From Mycoplasma sp. CAG:611 (GTDB taxonomy: Bacteria > Bacillota_I > Bacilli_A > RF39 > UBA660), in contig HF999800.1 in the NCBI GenBank assembly GCA_000434175.1, positions 60,947-116,462 on the forward strand: a DNA stretch of 55,516 nucleotides, given 5' to 3'. Position 1 is the first letter of the stretch; the number at the start of each line of letters is the position of its first letter. The notes beneath the pieces were generated by a model. That model made no database searches and was not told where the DNA came from. It saw nothing but the letters and a program-made list of their open reading frames with translations. Shown piece after piece: positions 16,114 through 25,572 of this stretch. The position numbers and the translations under genes were made by a program.

Positions 16114-16633
16114 TATATTTTCCTAAAAATTTAGCCGCAATTGAAACAGTTTTTTCTTCAAATTCTCCTAAATTATTATTTAAAGAAAAAATTATTACTG
16201 CTCCGATAGCATCACCACTTACAATAATAGGACTAATTGCATAACTAGCTGTTTCTTTTTTATCTTCAATAAAATTAAAATCTCTTAATTTAGGTTCTAA
16301 CACTACTTCTCTTTGTTCAATTATATTATCTAGTTTTGAAGATATGCTTTTATCTAAGTATTTTTTCTTTAAATCTCCTGCTACTGCTACAACTTTATCT
16401 CTATCAACAATCATAATATTTTCTAGTATAGCTTCGTATATTGAATTAACATAACTTTTATAAAATTCCATAATGTTTCCAAGTGGCGAATATTTTTTTA
16501 AAATAATATTATCACTATCTAAATATATTTCTACAGACTCCCCATCTTTTATTTTCATATTTTTTCTTATTTCTTTTGGAATTACGATTCTACCTAAATC
16601 ATCTATTCTTCTTACAACTCCTGTTGATTTCAA
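16103..16633 (-). CDS. spoVT: Stage V sporulation regulator SpoVT
   Basis: AbrB-type transcription factor of the forespore with a C-terminal GAF domain. 176 residues (178 in B. subtilis). The N-terminal swapped-hairpin DNA-binding domain MKSTGVVRRIDDLGRIVIPK and EIRKNMKIKDGE is nearly identical to Bacillus SpoVT, and YSPLGN leads into the GAF domain with IISPIIVSGDAIGAVIIFS-like strands. The start is TTG, about 8 nt after GGGTGA. It lies directly after mfd as in Bacillus. No clear SigG promoter was found. Confidence 0.95.
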   Translation of the reverse strand: MKSTGVVRRIDDLGRIVIPKEIRKNMKIKDGESVEIYLDSDNIILKKYSPLGNIMEFYKSYVNSIYEAILENIMIVDRDKVVAVAGDLKKKYLDKSISSKLDNIIEQREVVLEPKLRDFNFIEDKKETASYAISPIIVSGDAIGAVIIFSLNNNLGEFEEKTVSIAAKFLGKYIEE

Positions 16634-16792
16634 AAAAAATCACCCTTTCATCTTACTACATTTATAATTTCCTTTTAAGTTATTTTTATACTTAAAAATC
16701 ATAAATATTTTTCTATATATATTATAATATTAATAAAGGGTAATTTTCATTGGTAATATTTTCCAATTATATTTAAAATACATTTTAAATTT

Positions 16793-16815
16793 AAAAAAAT
16801 GTGCTTTTAACACAT
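16793..16815 (-). terminator. Terminator after mfd
   Basis: ATGTG, 7-nt loop, CACAT, then T7 on the minus strand; it overlaps the last codons of mfd. The stem is short. Confidence 0.6.
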
Positions 16816-19800
16816 CTTTTCTAATAAATTATTTAAAGTAATTATATATGACTTATCTTTATTATATTTTTTTAATTTTATATGTAGTTTATTATCTTTA
16901 TAACTAAAAATTATATCTTTACTTATATTTAGTGATGTTACTATTAAATCTTCATAGTCTATTTTTTCACTTATTTCTTTACTAAATACAATTTCAATAA
17001 ATAAATCGTTATTTATAAGTATCTTACCTTCTAGATTTCTTAAATAGCTTTCAAATAATTCCTCATTCATATAAATTATCATATTATTATCTAATCTTCC
17101 AAATCTATCTTCTAATTCTTTTTTAATATCATTGTAAGAATCAATATTTGTTATATTATTAATCATTTTATGAATAGTTAATTTTAATTCTTCTTCACTT
17201 ACGTAATTATTATCAATATGATTATTTACTTCGATTAATGGCGTTTGTTTTATTTTTTCTTCTTCTATCTTTTCTCCTTTTAATATTTTAATTTCATTGT
17301 TAAGCATTTTCATATAAAGTTCAATACCAACAGCATCGATAAAACCAGCTTGTTCTGCTCCTAAAATATCACCTGCACCACGAATAGAAAGATCTCTTGC
17401 TGCTATATTAAAACCACTTCCAAGCTCAGTAAACTCTTTAATAACTTTTAATCTTTTAATAGCAGTTTCTGTTAATGTTTTATTTTTATTATACATAAGA
17501 TAAGCATAAGCAGTTCTTTCACTTCTTCCAACACGACCTCTTATTTGATAAAGTTGACTAAGTCCAAAGTTTGAAGCATCATAAATAATTAAACTATTAG
17601 CATTAGGTATATCAATTCCTGTTTCAATAATTGTCGTACATACTAAACAATCATATTCTTTATTTATAAATTTATTCATTATATCTTCTAATTCATTTTT
17701 AGGAAGTTTACCATGAGCATAAATAATTCTAGCATCAGGCACTAACAACTGTAGTTCTTTAACTTTTCTTTCAATTGTTTCTACTTTATTATAAAGAATA
17801 AATACTTGCCCTTCTCTTGACATTTCTTTATATATTATATCTTTTATTATTTTATTATTTTCTTCTAGAACATATGTTAAAACAGCATGCCTATTTTTAG
17901 GTGGCGTTTCTATTAATGAAAGATTTCTAAGACCTACCATTGCCATTTGCATTGTTCTAGGTATTGGTGTTGCGGTAAGTGTTAATATATCTATATTTGA
18001 TTTAAATTCTTTTAATTTTTCTTTATGTGCCACACCAAATCTTTGTTCTTCATCGATAATTAATAATCCTAAATCTTTTGGCTTAATATCATCACTTAGT
18101 AATCTATGCGTTCCTATAACAAAATCAATATTGCCTTCTTCTAATTCTTTTAAGATTTTTATTTCCTCTTTTTTTGATGTAAATCTATTAAGAAGTCCTA
18201 TTTTAACAGGATAATTTTTAAATCTTTCTAAAGCACTTTCATATTGTTGTTTAGATAAAAGAGTTGTAGGACATAAATATAAGACTTGTTTAGAATCATT
18301 TATTGCTTTAAATGCTGCTCTAAAGGCAACTTCTGTTTTACCATAACCAACATCTCCACATAATATACGATCCATTGGTAAATCACTTTCCATGTCTTTT
18401 TTTATCTCATTAATTGCTTTTATTTGATCTTGTGTTAATTCATATATAAATTCATTTTCAAAAAGTGTTTGCATTTCACTATCTTTACTAAAAGAAAATC
18501 CTTTTTTTAAACTTCTTTCTGCTTGAACTTTTAATAATCTACTAGCTTCATATCTAATTTTTTCTTTAACTCTTTGTTTTGTTTTTTCCCATGCTACACT
18601 ATTTAAACTATTAATTTTAGGAGCATAACCTTCTTTTCCTGTATACTTACTAATTAATTCTATTTTTGATGCTGGAATATAAAGTTTATCATTATCGGCA
18701 TATAAAACTTCAATATAATCTTGTAGCATATTATTCTTACTAAGCGTTTTTATACCATTATAAACACCTATACCATGACTATCATGAACAACATAATCTC
18801 CTATTTCTAGTTTATTTAAATCTTTTATTCTTGTAGCAAAATTAAAGTTAAATTTTCTTCTTTTAGTTTTTTTCTTTTTATTGTATAATTCATATTCACT
18901 TATAAATATATAATTATCTAAAATAAAACCCTCTTTTAAATCATATTTCACTATATTTATATTATTTTCTTTAATATTAACAATATCTGTTAATAAATAT
19001 GGAATATTAAGTATTTCAATAAAGTTATTAACATTAATTGTGGATAAACATATTATTACAGTTTTATTAAATTTTAAACTTTCTTCTAAGTATTTATTAA
19101 TTATTTCTATATTTGAATTAAATCTTTCAACATTTTTAATATTTAAATTAACAACTTTTTTTGCTAAAGAAGTATCATCATCTAAATCAAAATAGTAATT
19201 TATTTTCTTTCCATCTATATCATTTATATCATAAAGTGGATTTTCTATATTAAGTTCAAATATATCATTCATTATTCTCTCATATGATATTTTTATTTGG
19301 GAATAATCTTTAAATATTACTAAAGGATTATTTAAATATTCGTATAATGATGAGTATTTTTCGCTAGTTTTAGAAATTGAATAAATTTCTATTTCATCAA
19401 TATTTTCAAGTGACTTTTGACTTTCTACTTCAAAATATCTAATACTTTCAATTGTATCTCCAAAAAACTCTATTCTTATTGGATTTTCTTCGTTTAATGG
19501 GAAAATATCAAGAATAAATCCTCTTACTCCAAATTCTCCAGGTTTTGTTACTAATGTTTCTTTTTCATATCCTATTTCATATAAATTATCTACTATATTT
19601 TTTAAATTTATATCTGTTCCTATTTTTAATTTTATAATATTATTTTTAAAATCATTAATGCTTGGTAACTTTTTTAAATAGCCATTTATATCTGTTATTA
19701 TTATTTTTTTATTATTGTTTAATGATTCTTTTAAAATATTTAATTTTTCTACTTTCAACTCAGGACTTTTACTTGTTGCTAAACTCGTTAAAACATCATC

Positions 19801-20025
19801 TGTTTCATATAGAAAAACATCTTTTGTATCACTAAAGTTTTGATATAATTTATTCGCTTCATATATTGTAGGAGTAACTACGATTATTCCATTATCTGTT
19901 TCTTTTAGTAATTTATTTAAATAAAGCGAAAAAAAGCCTAAATTCATTCCTTTTAGGCCTATGTTATTTTCATTATAAGTTTTAATAATATTAGAAAATA
20001 TATTCATAACATCATCTCGATTCAT
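16807..20025 (-). CDS. mfd: Transcription-repair coupling factor
   Basis: Mfd removes stalled RNA polymerase and recruits UvrA. 1072 residues (1177 in B. subtilis) with a UvrB-like N-terminal region (PGEFGVRGFILDIFP), the RNA polymerase-interaction CarD-like domain (DYVVHDSHGIGVYNGI), and an RecG-like motor with Walker A GDVGYGKTE, DEEQRFG, TATPIPRTMQMA and a GRVGRSERTAYAYL motif, then the C-terminal TRCF domain. Start overlaps pth by 14 nt; a second in-frame ATG (MNIFSN) six codons on is equally plausible because no strong ribosome site is seen. Confidence 0.97.
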   Translation of the reverse strand: MNRDDVMNIFSNIIKTYNENNIGLKGMNLGFFSLYLNKLLKETDNGIIVVTPTIYEANKLYQNFSDTKDVFLYETDDVLTSLATSKSPELKVEKLNILKESLNNNKKIIITDINGYLKKLPSINDFKNNIIKLKIGTDINLKNIVDNLYEIGYEKETLVTKPGEFGVRGFILDIFPLNEENPIRIEFFGDTIESIRYFEVESQKSLENIDEIEIYSISKTSEKYSSLYEYLNNPLVIFKDYSQIKISYERIMNDIFELNIENPLYDINDIDGKKINYYFDLDDDTSLAKKVVNLNIKNVERFNSNIEIINKYLEESLKFNKTVIICLSTINVNNFIEILNIPYLLTDIVNIKENNINIVKYDLKEGFILDNYIFISEYELYNKKKKTKRRKFNFNFATRIKDLNKLEIGDYVVHDSHGIGVYNGIKTLSKNNMLQDYIEVLYADNDKLYIPASKIELISKYTGKEGYAPKINSLNSVAWEKTKQRVKEKIRYEASRLLKVQAERSLKKGFSFSKDSEMQTLFENEFIYELTQDQIKAINEIKKDMESDLPMDRILCGDVGYGKTEVAFRAAFKAINDSKQVLYLCPTTLLSKQQYESALERFKNYPVKIGLLNRFTSKKEEIKILKELEEGNIDFVIGTHRLLSDDIKPKDLGLLIIDEEQRFGVAHKEKLKEFKSNIDILTLTATPIPRTMQMAMVGLRNLSLIETPPKNRHAVLTYVLEENNKIIKDIIYKEMSREGQVFILYNKVETIERKVKELQLLVPDARIIYAHGKLPKNELEDIMNKFINKEYDCLVCTTIIETGIDIPNANSLIIYDASNFGLSQLYQIRGRVGRSERTAYAYLMYNKNKTLTETAIKRLKVIKEFTELGSGFNIAARDLSIRGAGDILGAEQAGFIDAVGIELYMKMLNNEIKILKGEKIEEEKIKQTPLIEVNNHIDNNYVSEEELKLTIHKMINNITNIDSYNDIKKELEDRFGRLDNNMIIYMNEELFESYLRNLEGKILINNDLFIEIVFSKEISEKIDYEDLIVTSLNISKDIIFSYKDNKLHIKLKKYNKDKSYIITLNNLLEKMC

Positions 20026-20566
20026 TATATTTACTCATTACTTTTTCAAAATCTAAATTTATAAAATCATTAATTATATTATTCGTTATTTCAAATTTTT
20101 TATGTAACTTTTCTAGTTCTTCTTGATTAAATTTACTTAAAACATAAGATTTTGTATCAATATTTAAATTATTAGAAATACCTATTTTTAATCTTTTAAA
20201 TTCTTCGGTATTTATATTTTGAATTATATTTTTAAGTCCGTTATGACCACCACTTGAACCTTTATATTTTAATTTTATTTTAAAACAAGGCATATCAAGA
20301 TCATCACTTATTATTAATAAATCACTTAGATTAATTTTAAAATAATTAACATATTTTTTAACAACTTCTCCAGATAAATTCATATATGATAAAGGTTTTA
20401 AAAATATAACTTCTTCATTATTTATAACTTTCTTTAGATACATTCCATTAAATTTAGTTTTAAACTTTTCATTTTTTAAATAATTATCTATTACCATAAA
20501 ACCAATATTATGCCTTGTGTTTTCATATTCTTTTCCTGGATTTCCAAGCCCAACGATTAGTTTCAA
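20012..20566 (-). CDS. pth: Peptidyl-tRNA hydrolase
   Basis: Releases tRNA from peptidyl-tRNAs dropped by the ribosome. 184 residues (188 in B. subtilis). Catalytic and substrate motifs are VGLGNPGKEYENTRHNIGF (with the conserved N and H), PLSYMNLSGE, ISDDLDMP and GSSGGHNGLKNI. The start codon is TTG, behind GAGGTGA. It is one gene of the bofA-holB-ricT-pth-mfd run in which spacings are small or negative. Confidence 0.97.
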   Translation of the reverse strand: MKLIVGLGNPGKEYENTRHNIGFMVIDNYLKNEKFKTKFNGMYLKKVINNEEVIFLKPLSYMNLSGEVVKKYVNYFKINLSDLLIISDDLDMPCFKIKLKYKGSSGGHNGLKNIIQNINTEEFKRLKIGISNNLNIDTKSYVLSKFNQEELEKLHKKFEITNNIINDFINLDFEKVMSKYNESR

Positions 20567-20579
20567 AATAACTCACCTC

Positions 20580-21359
20580 TTATTTTTCAATATCTATTAT
20601 TTGCCCTTCTTCAGTTTCAATTTTATATTTTTTAGCAAATAAATCAACGTATATTACTTTACCAGTTCCTTCTTTTGTTTTTATAACTTCACCCACTCTT
20701 GGCAAATCTTTTTTATACTCAAAATAAGATTCATTTTCATAAGCTAGGCAACACATAAGTCTTCCACAAACACCGTTTATTTTTTCAGGATTTAATGCTA
20801 GGTTTTGATTTTTAGCCATATTTATTGAAACACCATTTAAATTATCTAAAAAGCCATGACAACAAAGCTTTCTACCGCATTGACCGTAACCACCAATTTC
20901 TTTTGCTTTATCACGAACACCTATTTGACGAAGTTCTATTCTTGTTTTATATATACTTGCAAGTCTTTTTGCTAGTTCACGAAAATCGACTCTATCATCT
21001 GCTAAAAAGTTAAATAAAAGTTGCTTTCTATCAAATGTAAAAGATGCGGATAAAATTTTCATATCTAAACCTAATTCATCTTTTATTTTCTCACAATCTT
21101 CCATTGCCTTAACAGAGTCTTTTAAATTTATATTATTTTGTTTTTCATCTTCATTATTTGCTTTTCTTAAAACATTTTTTACTTCACTTTGAAGTAATGA
21201 TTTATCTATATTAATTACACTAGTCTTAACAATACCATATTGTTCTCCACGCTCAGTTTCTACAATTACAGCATCTTTTTTAGTCAAAGGTAAACCATTT
21301 ATATTAAAATAATATATTTTATTTGAATTAGCAAAACTTATCCCTATTACATCTATCAT
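20580..21359 (-). CDS. ricT: PSP1-domain protein RicT (YaaT)
   Basis: In Bacillus RicT joins RicA and RicF in the Y-complex, which carries Fe-S clusters, directs RNase Y processing, and is needed for sporulation, biofilm and competence. 259 residues with a PSP1 domain and clustered cysteines (YGQCGRKLCCHGFL and GVCGRLMCCLAYE) that fit cluster binding. The start ATG overlaps the TGA of holB, and the ribosome site AGGAGG is inside the holB end. Its presence with veg, comK and TasA-like genes fits the Bacillus developmental network. Confidence 0.95.
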   Translation of the reverse strand: MIDVIGISFANSNKIYYFNINGLPLTKKDAVIVETERGEQYGIVKTSVINIDKSLLQSEVKNVLRKANNEDEKQNNINLKDSVKAMEDCEKIKDELGLDMKILSASFTFDRKQLLFNFLADDRVDFRELAKRLASIYKTRIELRQIGVRDKAKEIGGYGQCGRKLCCHGFLDNLNGVSINMAKNQNLALNPEKINGVCGRLMCCLAYENESYFEYKKDLPRVGEVIKTKEGTGKVIYVDLFAKKYKIETEEGQIIDIEK

Positions 21360-22276
21360 AAATTACCTCCTGAAAAAGTTATAATAAAATTATTTATAAA
21401 CAATTCCTTATTTACATTATAACTTGATTTCTTTTGAAAATCATTAATAATTTCAATTTTTCTTATTATATCATTAAATTCATTAAAATTACTAATATTT
21501 TTTATAATATCTATATTGTTTTCAAAATATTCTATTTTTCTTTTTAATTTATAATTTAAAATATCTATATATAATTTAATTCCTATATCAAATAAAATAT
21601 CAATTTTATCAGTAAGACTAAAAACATCATAAAATGCAATTAATTTTGTTTTATCTTTTTCTAATTTTTCATAAAATTCCATTATATTTATAATTTGTTT
21701 TTCAACAAAAAGATTAAATTCTTCGTTTGGAGATATTTTTTCATATATTTTTTTAAAAATATTATTATTTATTTTTTCTTCCTTTATTAAGGATAATACC
21801 TGACATCTTGAAATTATTGTATCTAAGCAATTGTAAATATTATTTGTTAAAAGAATTGCTATTATGTTAGGACTTGGTTCTTCTAAAAATTTTAAAATAG
21901 TATTTGCTGAACTTCTATTTAATAATTCAGCATTTTTTATTATATAAATTAAATATTTTCCATAAAGTGGTTTCACGCTAAATTCTTTTTGCAATTCTAA
22001 TAATTGTTCTTTCTTTATTATTTTTGAATCTGCTTCTATTATTTTTAAATCAGGATAATTATTTGTATCTATATTTAAGCATATATTACAAGAAGAACAA
22101 GGACTATTGTTTTTTTTCTGACACAAAAAAGATTTTGATAAAGACATAGCAATATCAAATCCATAAGGACAATCATTTGTTTCAATTAAATAAGCATGTG
22201 ATATTTTATCACTTTTTATTATTTTTGAAACTTGATTATAAAATAATGGTTGTTTTTCTTTGTAATCTTCTAACAT
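21356..22276 (-). CDS. holB: DNA polymerase III delta' subunit
   Basis: Clamp-loader subunit, 306 residues from MLEDYKEK. A longer frame adds six residues, but AGAGG is spaced for this ATG. The zinc module CQKKNNSPCSSCNIC, LKFLEEP and SRCQ (arginine finger of the loader) are present. The P-loop region is degenerate (ETNDCPYGFDIA), as normal for delta'. The C-terminal half is rich in Asn, Ile and Lys and poorly conserved. It closes 10 nt after bofA. Confidence 0.92.
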   Translation of the reverse strand: MLEDYKEKQPLFYNQVSKIIKSDKISHAYLIETNDCPYGFDIAMSLSKSFLCQKKNNSPCSSCNICLNIDTNNYPDLKIIEADSKIIKKEQLLELQKEFSVKPLYGKYLIYIIKNAELLNRSSANTILKFLEEPSPNIIAILLTNNIYNCLDTIISRCQVLSLIKEEKINNNIFKKIYEKISPNEEFNLFVEKQIINIMEFYEKLEKDKTKLIAFYDVFSLTDKIDILFDIGIKLYIDILNYKLKRKIEYFENNIDIIKNISNFNEFNDIIRKIEIINDFQKKSSYNVNKELFINNFIITFSGGNL

Positions 22277-22286
22277 TTTTACCTCT

Positions 22287-22469
22287 TTATGCAATTAACA
22301 AAAATGCAATAATAGTAACCAAACCTGGGATACCTAAAAGTCCCACAAAAACAATAGAAAATATATTTATGGGAATTATTAAATTTAAAGGTAATGATAT
22401 TAGATTATAAATATAAAGAATAAATGGTGCGAGTAAAAATCCTCTTAAAACTTTCAGTATTTTTTTCAT
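22287..22469 (-). CDS. bofA: Pro-sigma-K processing inhibitor BofA family
   Basis: A 60-residue membrane protein with two hydrophobic segments and the family pattern RGFLLAPFILYIYNL...PLNLIIPIN...LLGIPGLVTIIAFL. In Bacillus BofA holds the SpoIVFB protease inactive in the outer forespore membrane until engulfment is done. It is shorter than the Bacillus protein (87 residues) but keeps the conserved C-terminal LGIPG part. GGGAGG precedes the ATG. Position after recR is as in Bacillus. Confidence 0.88.
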   Translation of the reverse strand: MKKILKVLRGFLLAPFILYIYNLISLPLNLIIPINIFSIVFVGLLGIPGLVTIIAFLLIA

Positions 22470-22503
22470 AGTCCTCCCTTAAAATATATGAAATTAATAT
22501 ATT

Positions 22504-23100
22504 TTATAGTACTTCTTTTCTATTCTTTATTGCAGATTCTAAAGTAAGCGAATCTACATAATCTAAATCTCCTCCAATTGGGATACCACTTGCTATTTTA
22601 GTAATTGATACATTTTTATTTTCTAAAATTTTCTTTAAATATAAAGATGTTGTATCAGCTTCGATACCTGATTTTATTGCTAAAATAATTTCTTTTATGT
22701 TATCTTTATCTATTTTCTCAACTAATGACTTTATTTCAATATCATTTGGGCCAATATCATCCAGAGGTGAAATTAAGCCCCCAAGAACATGATAATATCC
22801 TTTAAAATTACCTATTTTTTCAAACAAGAAAACATCTTTAGAGTCTTCTACCACAATAAGTGTATCCTTTGTCCTTGTTTTATCTTTACAAATACTACAA
22901 ACTTCTTCATCAGTTAATGTTCCGCATTTTTTACATGGATGAATATTCTTTTTTGAATTTTCTATATTTTTACTAAATTTATCACATTCTTCTTCGCTAA
23001 AACGCAATACTGCAAAAGCAAGACGTTCTGCTGTTTTTTCGCCAATTCCAGGAAGAAGTTTAAATGATTCAATTAAATTACTTAATGTTTTTGGGTACAT
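22504..23100 (-). CDS. recR: Recombination mediator RecR
   Basis: RecR works with RecO (and RecF) to load RecA on gapped DNA. 198 residues, the same as B. subtilis. Helix-hairpin-helix LLPGIGEKTAERLAF, zinc finger C56-C59-C68-C71, and a Toprim domain starting TLIVVEDSKDVFLFE, then LGGLISPLDDIGP and GIPIGGDLDYVD near the end. It begins four bases after ybaB stops, as part of dnaX-ybaB-recR. Confidence 0.97.
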   Translation of the reverse strand: MYPKTLSNLIESFKLLPGIGEKTAERLAFAVLRFSEEECDKFSKNIENSKKNIHPCKKCGTLTDEEVCSICKDKTRTKDTLIVVEDSKDVFLFEKIGNFKGYYHVLGGLISPLDDIGPNDIEIKSLVEKIDKDNIKEIILAIKSGIEADTTSLYLKKILENKNVSITKIASGIPIGGDLDYVDSLTLESAIKNRKEVL

Positions 23101-23103
23101 AAA

Positions 23104-23400
23104 CTACATAAGCCCTGGCATCATATTAGCATATTTACCAAGTTTTTTATTAGTAATATCATCAATTTGTTTAAATGCGTCATTGATAGCTATAGTAAGC
23201 ATATCTTCTAAAATAGATAGATCTTCTTTTATATCTTCATCTTCTTCAATTCTTATACTTTTAATATTTCTAGTTCCTTTTACTATTACAGTAACTAAGC
23301 CATTTTTTCCTGTAAATTCCATTTCGTTTATTTCTTTTTGTGCATTTGTAATTTCTTTTTGCATATTTTGTGCTTGTTTTAAAATTGCTTGCATATTCAT
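23104..23400 (-). CDS. ybaB: Nucleoid-associated protein YbaB/EbfC family
   Basis: Small dimeric DNA-binding protein of 98 residues (107 in B. subtilis). Family features: ILKQAQNMQKEI helix, GLVTVIVKGTRNIKSI strands, a negative loop and a C-terminal Met-rich end PGLM. Usually co-transcribed with dnaX and recR, as here. A strong AAGGAGAG precedes the ATG. Confidence 0.94.
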   Translation of the reverse strand: MNMQAILKQAQNMQKEITNAQKEINEMEFTGKNGLVTVIVKGTRNIKSIRIEEDEDIKEDLSILEDMLTIAINDAFKQIDDITNKKLGKYANMMPGLM

Positions 23401-23417
23401 ATTTAATCTCTCCTTTT

Positions 23418-25055
23418 TTATTGTATTTCAACAAAATCTTGACCAAAAAGGTCTAATGCATCTTTTATTGTTTCTTTTGTTTCTATTTCTATTTTATCAT
23501 ATTTTTCTTGTTCTTTTGGTTTTTCAATTAATATTTCTTCTTTATAAGTATATTTTATTCCATTTTTTTTATCCAAAATAAACTTATTTTTTATTGTTTC
23601 CCATTCATCATCTAAAACAAAGGAAACTTTATAATTTTTATTAACAATTAAATAAATTAATGATTCAATTTTTGACACGTTTAATAAAGCATTTTCTAAT
23701 ACAGAATCATATTTAAATGATATAATTACATCTTTTTCTCCAACCACACGAACATTTCCATCAATCAAAAAAGATACAACACTACCAAATTCTTTATTAT
23801 ATAAATAGTCAGATAAGTTTATCCAACATATTTTTAAATCTTCAAGTAGACTTTTATTAGCAAGTGCTAACGCATTATTTATTCTAATTTTATTTAATTC
23901 GAATGTTTGTTCGTTTAGACTATTTGCTTCTTTTATTTCTGTTTTTTCAATATTATTATTTTTTTCTTTTTTTATTTCAATAGGAAATTCCTTTTCTGAA
24001 AAAGTATTTTTCTCTTCAGAAATTTTATTATTTTCTAGCAAAGCTTCAATTTTCAAAAATGAAACCTCTAACAATACTTTTTGATAACTACTATTTTTCA
24101 TATTATTAACTGTATCATTTAAAATATCTATTATTTCAAAAATATCACTTTTGTTTATTTCATATTGTTTATTACTTATTAACATATTTTTTAAATATTC
24201 AATCAACTCAGTCGTAAATAAAATAAAATTTTTTCCTTTTTTTCCTAAATAATCAATTTTATCCAATGCTTCTTTAGTATCGTTTTTAACAAGATAATTA
24301 ATTATATCAGACAATTCCTCTTCTTTTACAATTCCTTTTATTTCATAAAAATCATTTGTTGTAATATTAGTAGAACAACAAGCTAATTTATCAAGTAAAT
24401 TAATTGCATCTCTAAGTCCTCCATCAGAGTATTTTGCAATTAAATTTAAAACTTCTTCCTCTACTTTTATTTTTTCTCTTTCTACGATAAATTTCAATTT
24501 ATTAACAATATCATCTTCACTTATTTTTTCAAAATTAAAGCATTGACATCTTGATATTATAGTTGCAGGAACTTTATATAATTCGGTTGTAGCTAAGATA
24601 AATACAACATGTTGTGGTGGTTCTTCAAGGGTTTTCAATAAAGCGTTAAATGCTCCGATCGAAAGCATATGAACTTCATCTATAATATATACTTTATATT
24701 TTGAAATAGAAGGCATTAATGTAACCTTATCCCTTATTTCTCTTATCTCATCAACACCGTTATTTGAAGCAGCATCCATTTCAATAATATCTGGATGATT
24801 TTTTTCATTAAATGCTATACAACTCGGACATTTTTCACAAGGTTTATCATCTATTGGATTTTCACAATTAAGTAATTTAGCAATTAACTTTGCTATAGTC
24901 GTTTTACCAGTACCTCTAGGACCAGAAAATAAATATGCATGTGATGTCATATGTCTTTCAATAGTATTTTTCAATATTTTTGTTACATATTGTTGGCCTA
25001 CAACTTCTTCAAATGTTTGTGGCCTATATTTTCTATATAATGCAAGATAACTCAT
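23418..25055 (-). CDS. dnaX: DNA polymerase III tau/gamma subunit
   Basis: Clamp-loader ATPase linking loader and polymerase. 545 residues (563 in B. subtilis). Walker A GPRGTGKT at 45-52, zinc site C64/C73/C76/C79, DEVHMLS, LEEPP and the SRCQ arginine finger are visible. Domain III is followed by a Glu/Lys/Asn-rich linker and a C-terminal tau-like end. An A7 and A6 run near 24230 lies in GKKGKN; a frameshift to gamma cannot be judged. The ribosome site is an unusual G6 run (AAGGGGGGTG). Confidence 0.97.
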   Translation of the reverse strand: MSYLALYRKYRPQTFEEVVGQQYVTKILKNTIERHMTSHAYLFSGPRGTGKTTIAKLIAKLLNCENPIDDKPCEKCPSCIAFNEKNHPDIIEMDAASNNGVDEIREIRDKVTLMPSISKYKVYIIDEVHMLSIGAFNALLKTLEEPPQHVVFILATTELYKVPATIISRCQCFNFEKISEDDIVNKLKFIVEREKIKVEEEVLNLIAKYSDGGLRDAINLLDKLACCSTNITTNDFYEIKGIVKEEELSDIINYLVKNDTKEALDKIDYLGKKGKNFILFTTELIEYLKNMLISNKQYEINKSDIFEIIDILNDTVNNMKNSSYQKVLLEVSFLKIEALLENNKISEEKNTFSEKEFPIEIKKEKNNNIEKTEIKEANSLNEQTFELNKIRINNALALANKSLLEDLKICWINLSDYLYNKEFGSVVSFLIDGNVRVVGEKDVIISFKYDSVLENALLNVSKIESLIYLIVNKNYKVSFVLDDEWETIKNKFILDKKNGIKYTYKEEILIEKPKEQEKYDKIEIETKETIKDALDLFGQDFVEIQ

Positions 25056-25092
25056 TTTGCACCCCCCTTAACTAACAATAAAGTATAAATAA

Positions 25093-25101
25093 ATTATATC
25101 A
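25093..25101 (-). promoter_or_regulatory. Extended -10 element upstream of dnaX
   Basis: TGA-TATAAT on the minus strand, 38 nt before the dnaX start, without a good -35. It lies 45 bp from the nearest parS. Confidence 0.45.
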
Positions 25102-25144
25102 TAAAATTTATTTATTTAACTATATTTTTAATAATTTTTATATA

Positions 25145-25160
25145 TGTTTCACGTGAAACA
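25145..25160. promoter_or_regulatory. parS site 1
   Basis: TGTTTCACGTGAAACA, a perfect palindrome; one change from the B. subtilis parS TGTTCCACGTGAAACA. Confidence 0.93.
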
Positions 25161-25239
25161 TATAATTATTTAAATAAATGCTATTTTTTATCTATAAGTT
25201 ATGAAAATGTTCTATTTATTACAATAATCTTACCCAATT

Positions 25240-25253
25240 ATTTCCCGGGAAAT
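25240..25253. promoter_or_regulatory. Noc-binding site 1
   Basis: ATTTCCCGGGAAAT, identical to the B. subtilis NBS consensus, inside a 22-bp perfect palindrome (25236-25257). Confidence 0.92.
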
Positions 25254-25298
25254 AATTTGTAACAAAAAATTAACAAAACTGTTTTAGAAAAAAAGTAA

Positions 25299-25314
25299 TG
25301 TTCCACGTGGAACA
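25299..25314. promoter_or_regulatory. parS site 2
   Basis: TGTTCCACGTGGAACA, a perfect palindromic parS variant. All three right-hand sites share this form. Confidence 0.92.
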
Positions 25315-25402
25315 TATATTATTATTTAAGTGTTATTTAATAACATATTATGTTTTATTATTATAAATACAATGCTATATATAATAATATAATATATTTC
25401 AA
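25315..25402. other. Spacer between modules 1 and 2
   Basis: 88 nt of nearly pure A/T with no reading frame, promoter or hairpin that I can support. Confidence 0.5.
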
Positions 25403-25418
25403 TGTTTCACGTGAAACA
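25403..25418. promoter_or_regulatory. parS site 3
   Basis: TGTTTCACGTGAAACA, identical to site 1, flanked by extra dyad bases (TTTCAA/TTGAAA). Confidence 0.93.
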
Positions 25419-25498
25419 TTGAAAATAATAAAAAAACATATATTTTTCATTCATAAGTTATGAAAATGTTCTATTTATTACAATAATCTTACCCAATT

Positions 25499-25512
25499 AT
25501 TTCCCGGGAAAT
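25499..25512. promoter_or_regulatory. Noc-binding site 2
   Basis: ATTTCCCGGGAAAT within the same 22-bp palindrome as site 1. Confidence 0.92.
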
Positions 25513-25556
25513 AATTTGTAACAAAAAATTAACAAAACTGTTTTAGAAAAAAGTAA

Positions 25557-25572
25557 TGTTCCACGTGGAACA
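25557..25572. promoter_or_regulatory. parS site 4
   Basis: TGTTCCACGTGGAACA, directly abutting the stop codon of tadA. Confidence 0.92.

Larger units (their letters stand above)
25145..25314. repeat. Composite parS-NBS-parS module, copy 1
   Basis: A 170-bp unit: parS at the left end, a Noc-binding site near the middle, parS at the right end. The sequences between (for example ATAAGTTATGAAAATGTTCT and ACAATAATCTTACCCA before the NBS, TTGTAACAAAAAATTAACAA after it) recur almost unchanged in copies 2 and 3, so the whole unit was duplicated. Confidence 0.9.
25403..25572. repeat. Composite parS-NBS-parS module, copy 2
   Basis: Same 170-bp layout as copy 1, with one A fewer in the run before the right parS. 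Its right parS touches the 3' end of tadA. Confidence 0.9.

Noticed and set aside
19030..19045. A TGTGGATAA sequence (canonical DnaA box complement) inside mfd
   Set aside because: Single copy in a coding region, about 15 kb from the origin; expected by chance and unlike the repeats at oriC.
22490..22510. AAAATATAT inverted repeat between bofA and recR as a terminator
   Set aside because: No T tail follows on the minus strand; the bofA ribosome site comes directly after it.
24220..24250. A-runs in dnaX as a programmed frameshift site for a gamma product
   Set aside because: Runs of A are everywhere in this genome, and no stimulatory hairpin or ribosome-like site was recognised beside it.
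25315..25402. Possible short gene between the first two parS modules
   Set aside because: No start with a ribosome site and no frame of useful length; almost pure A/T.
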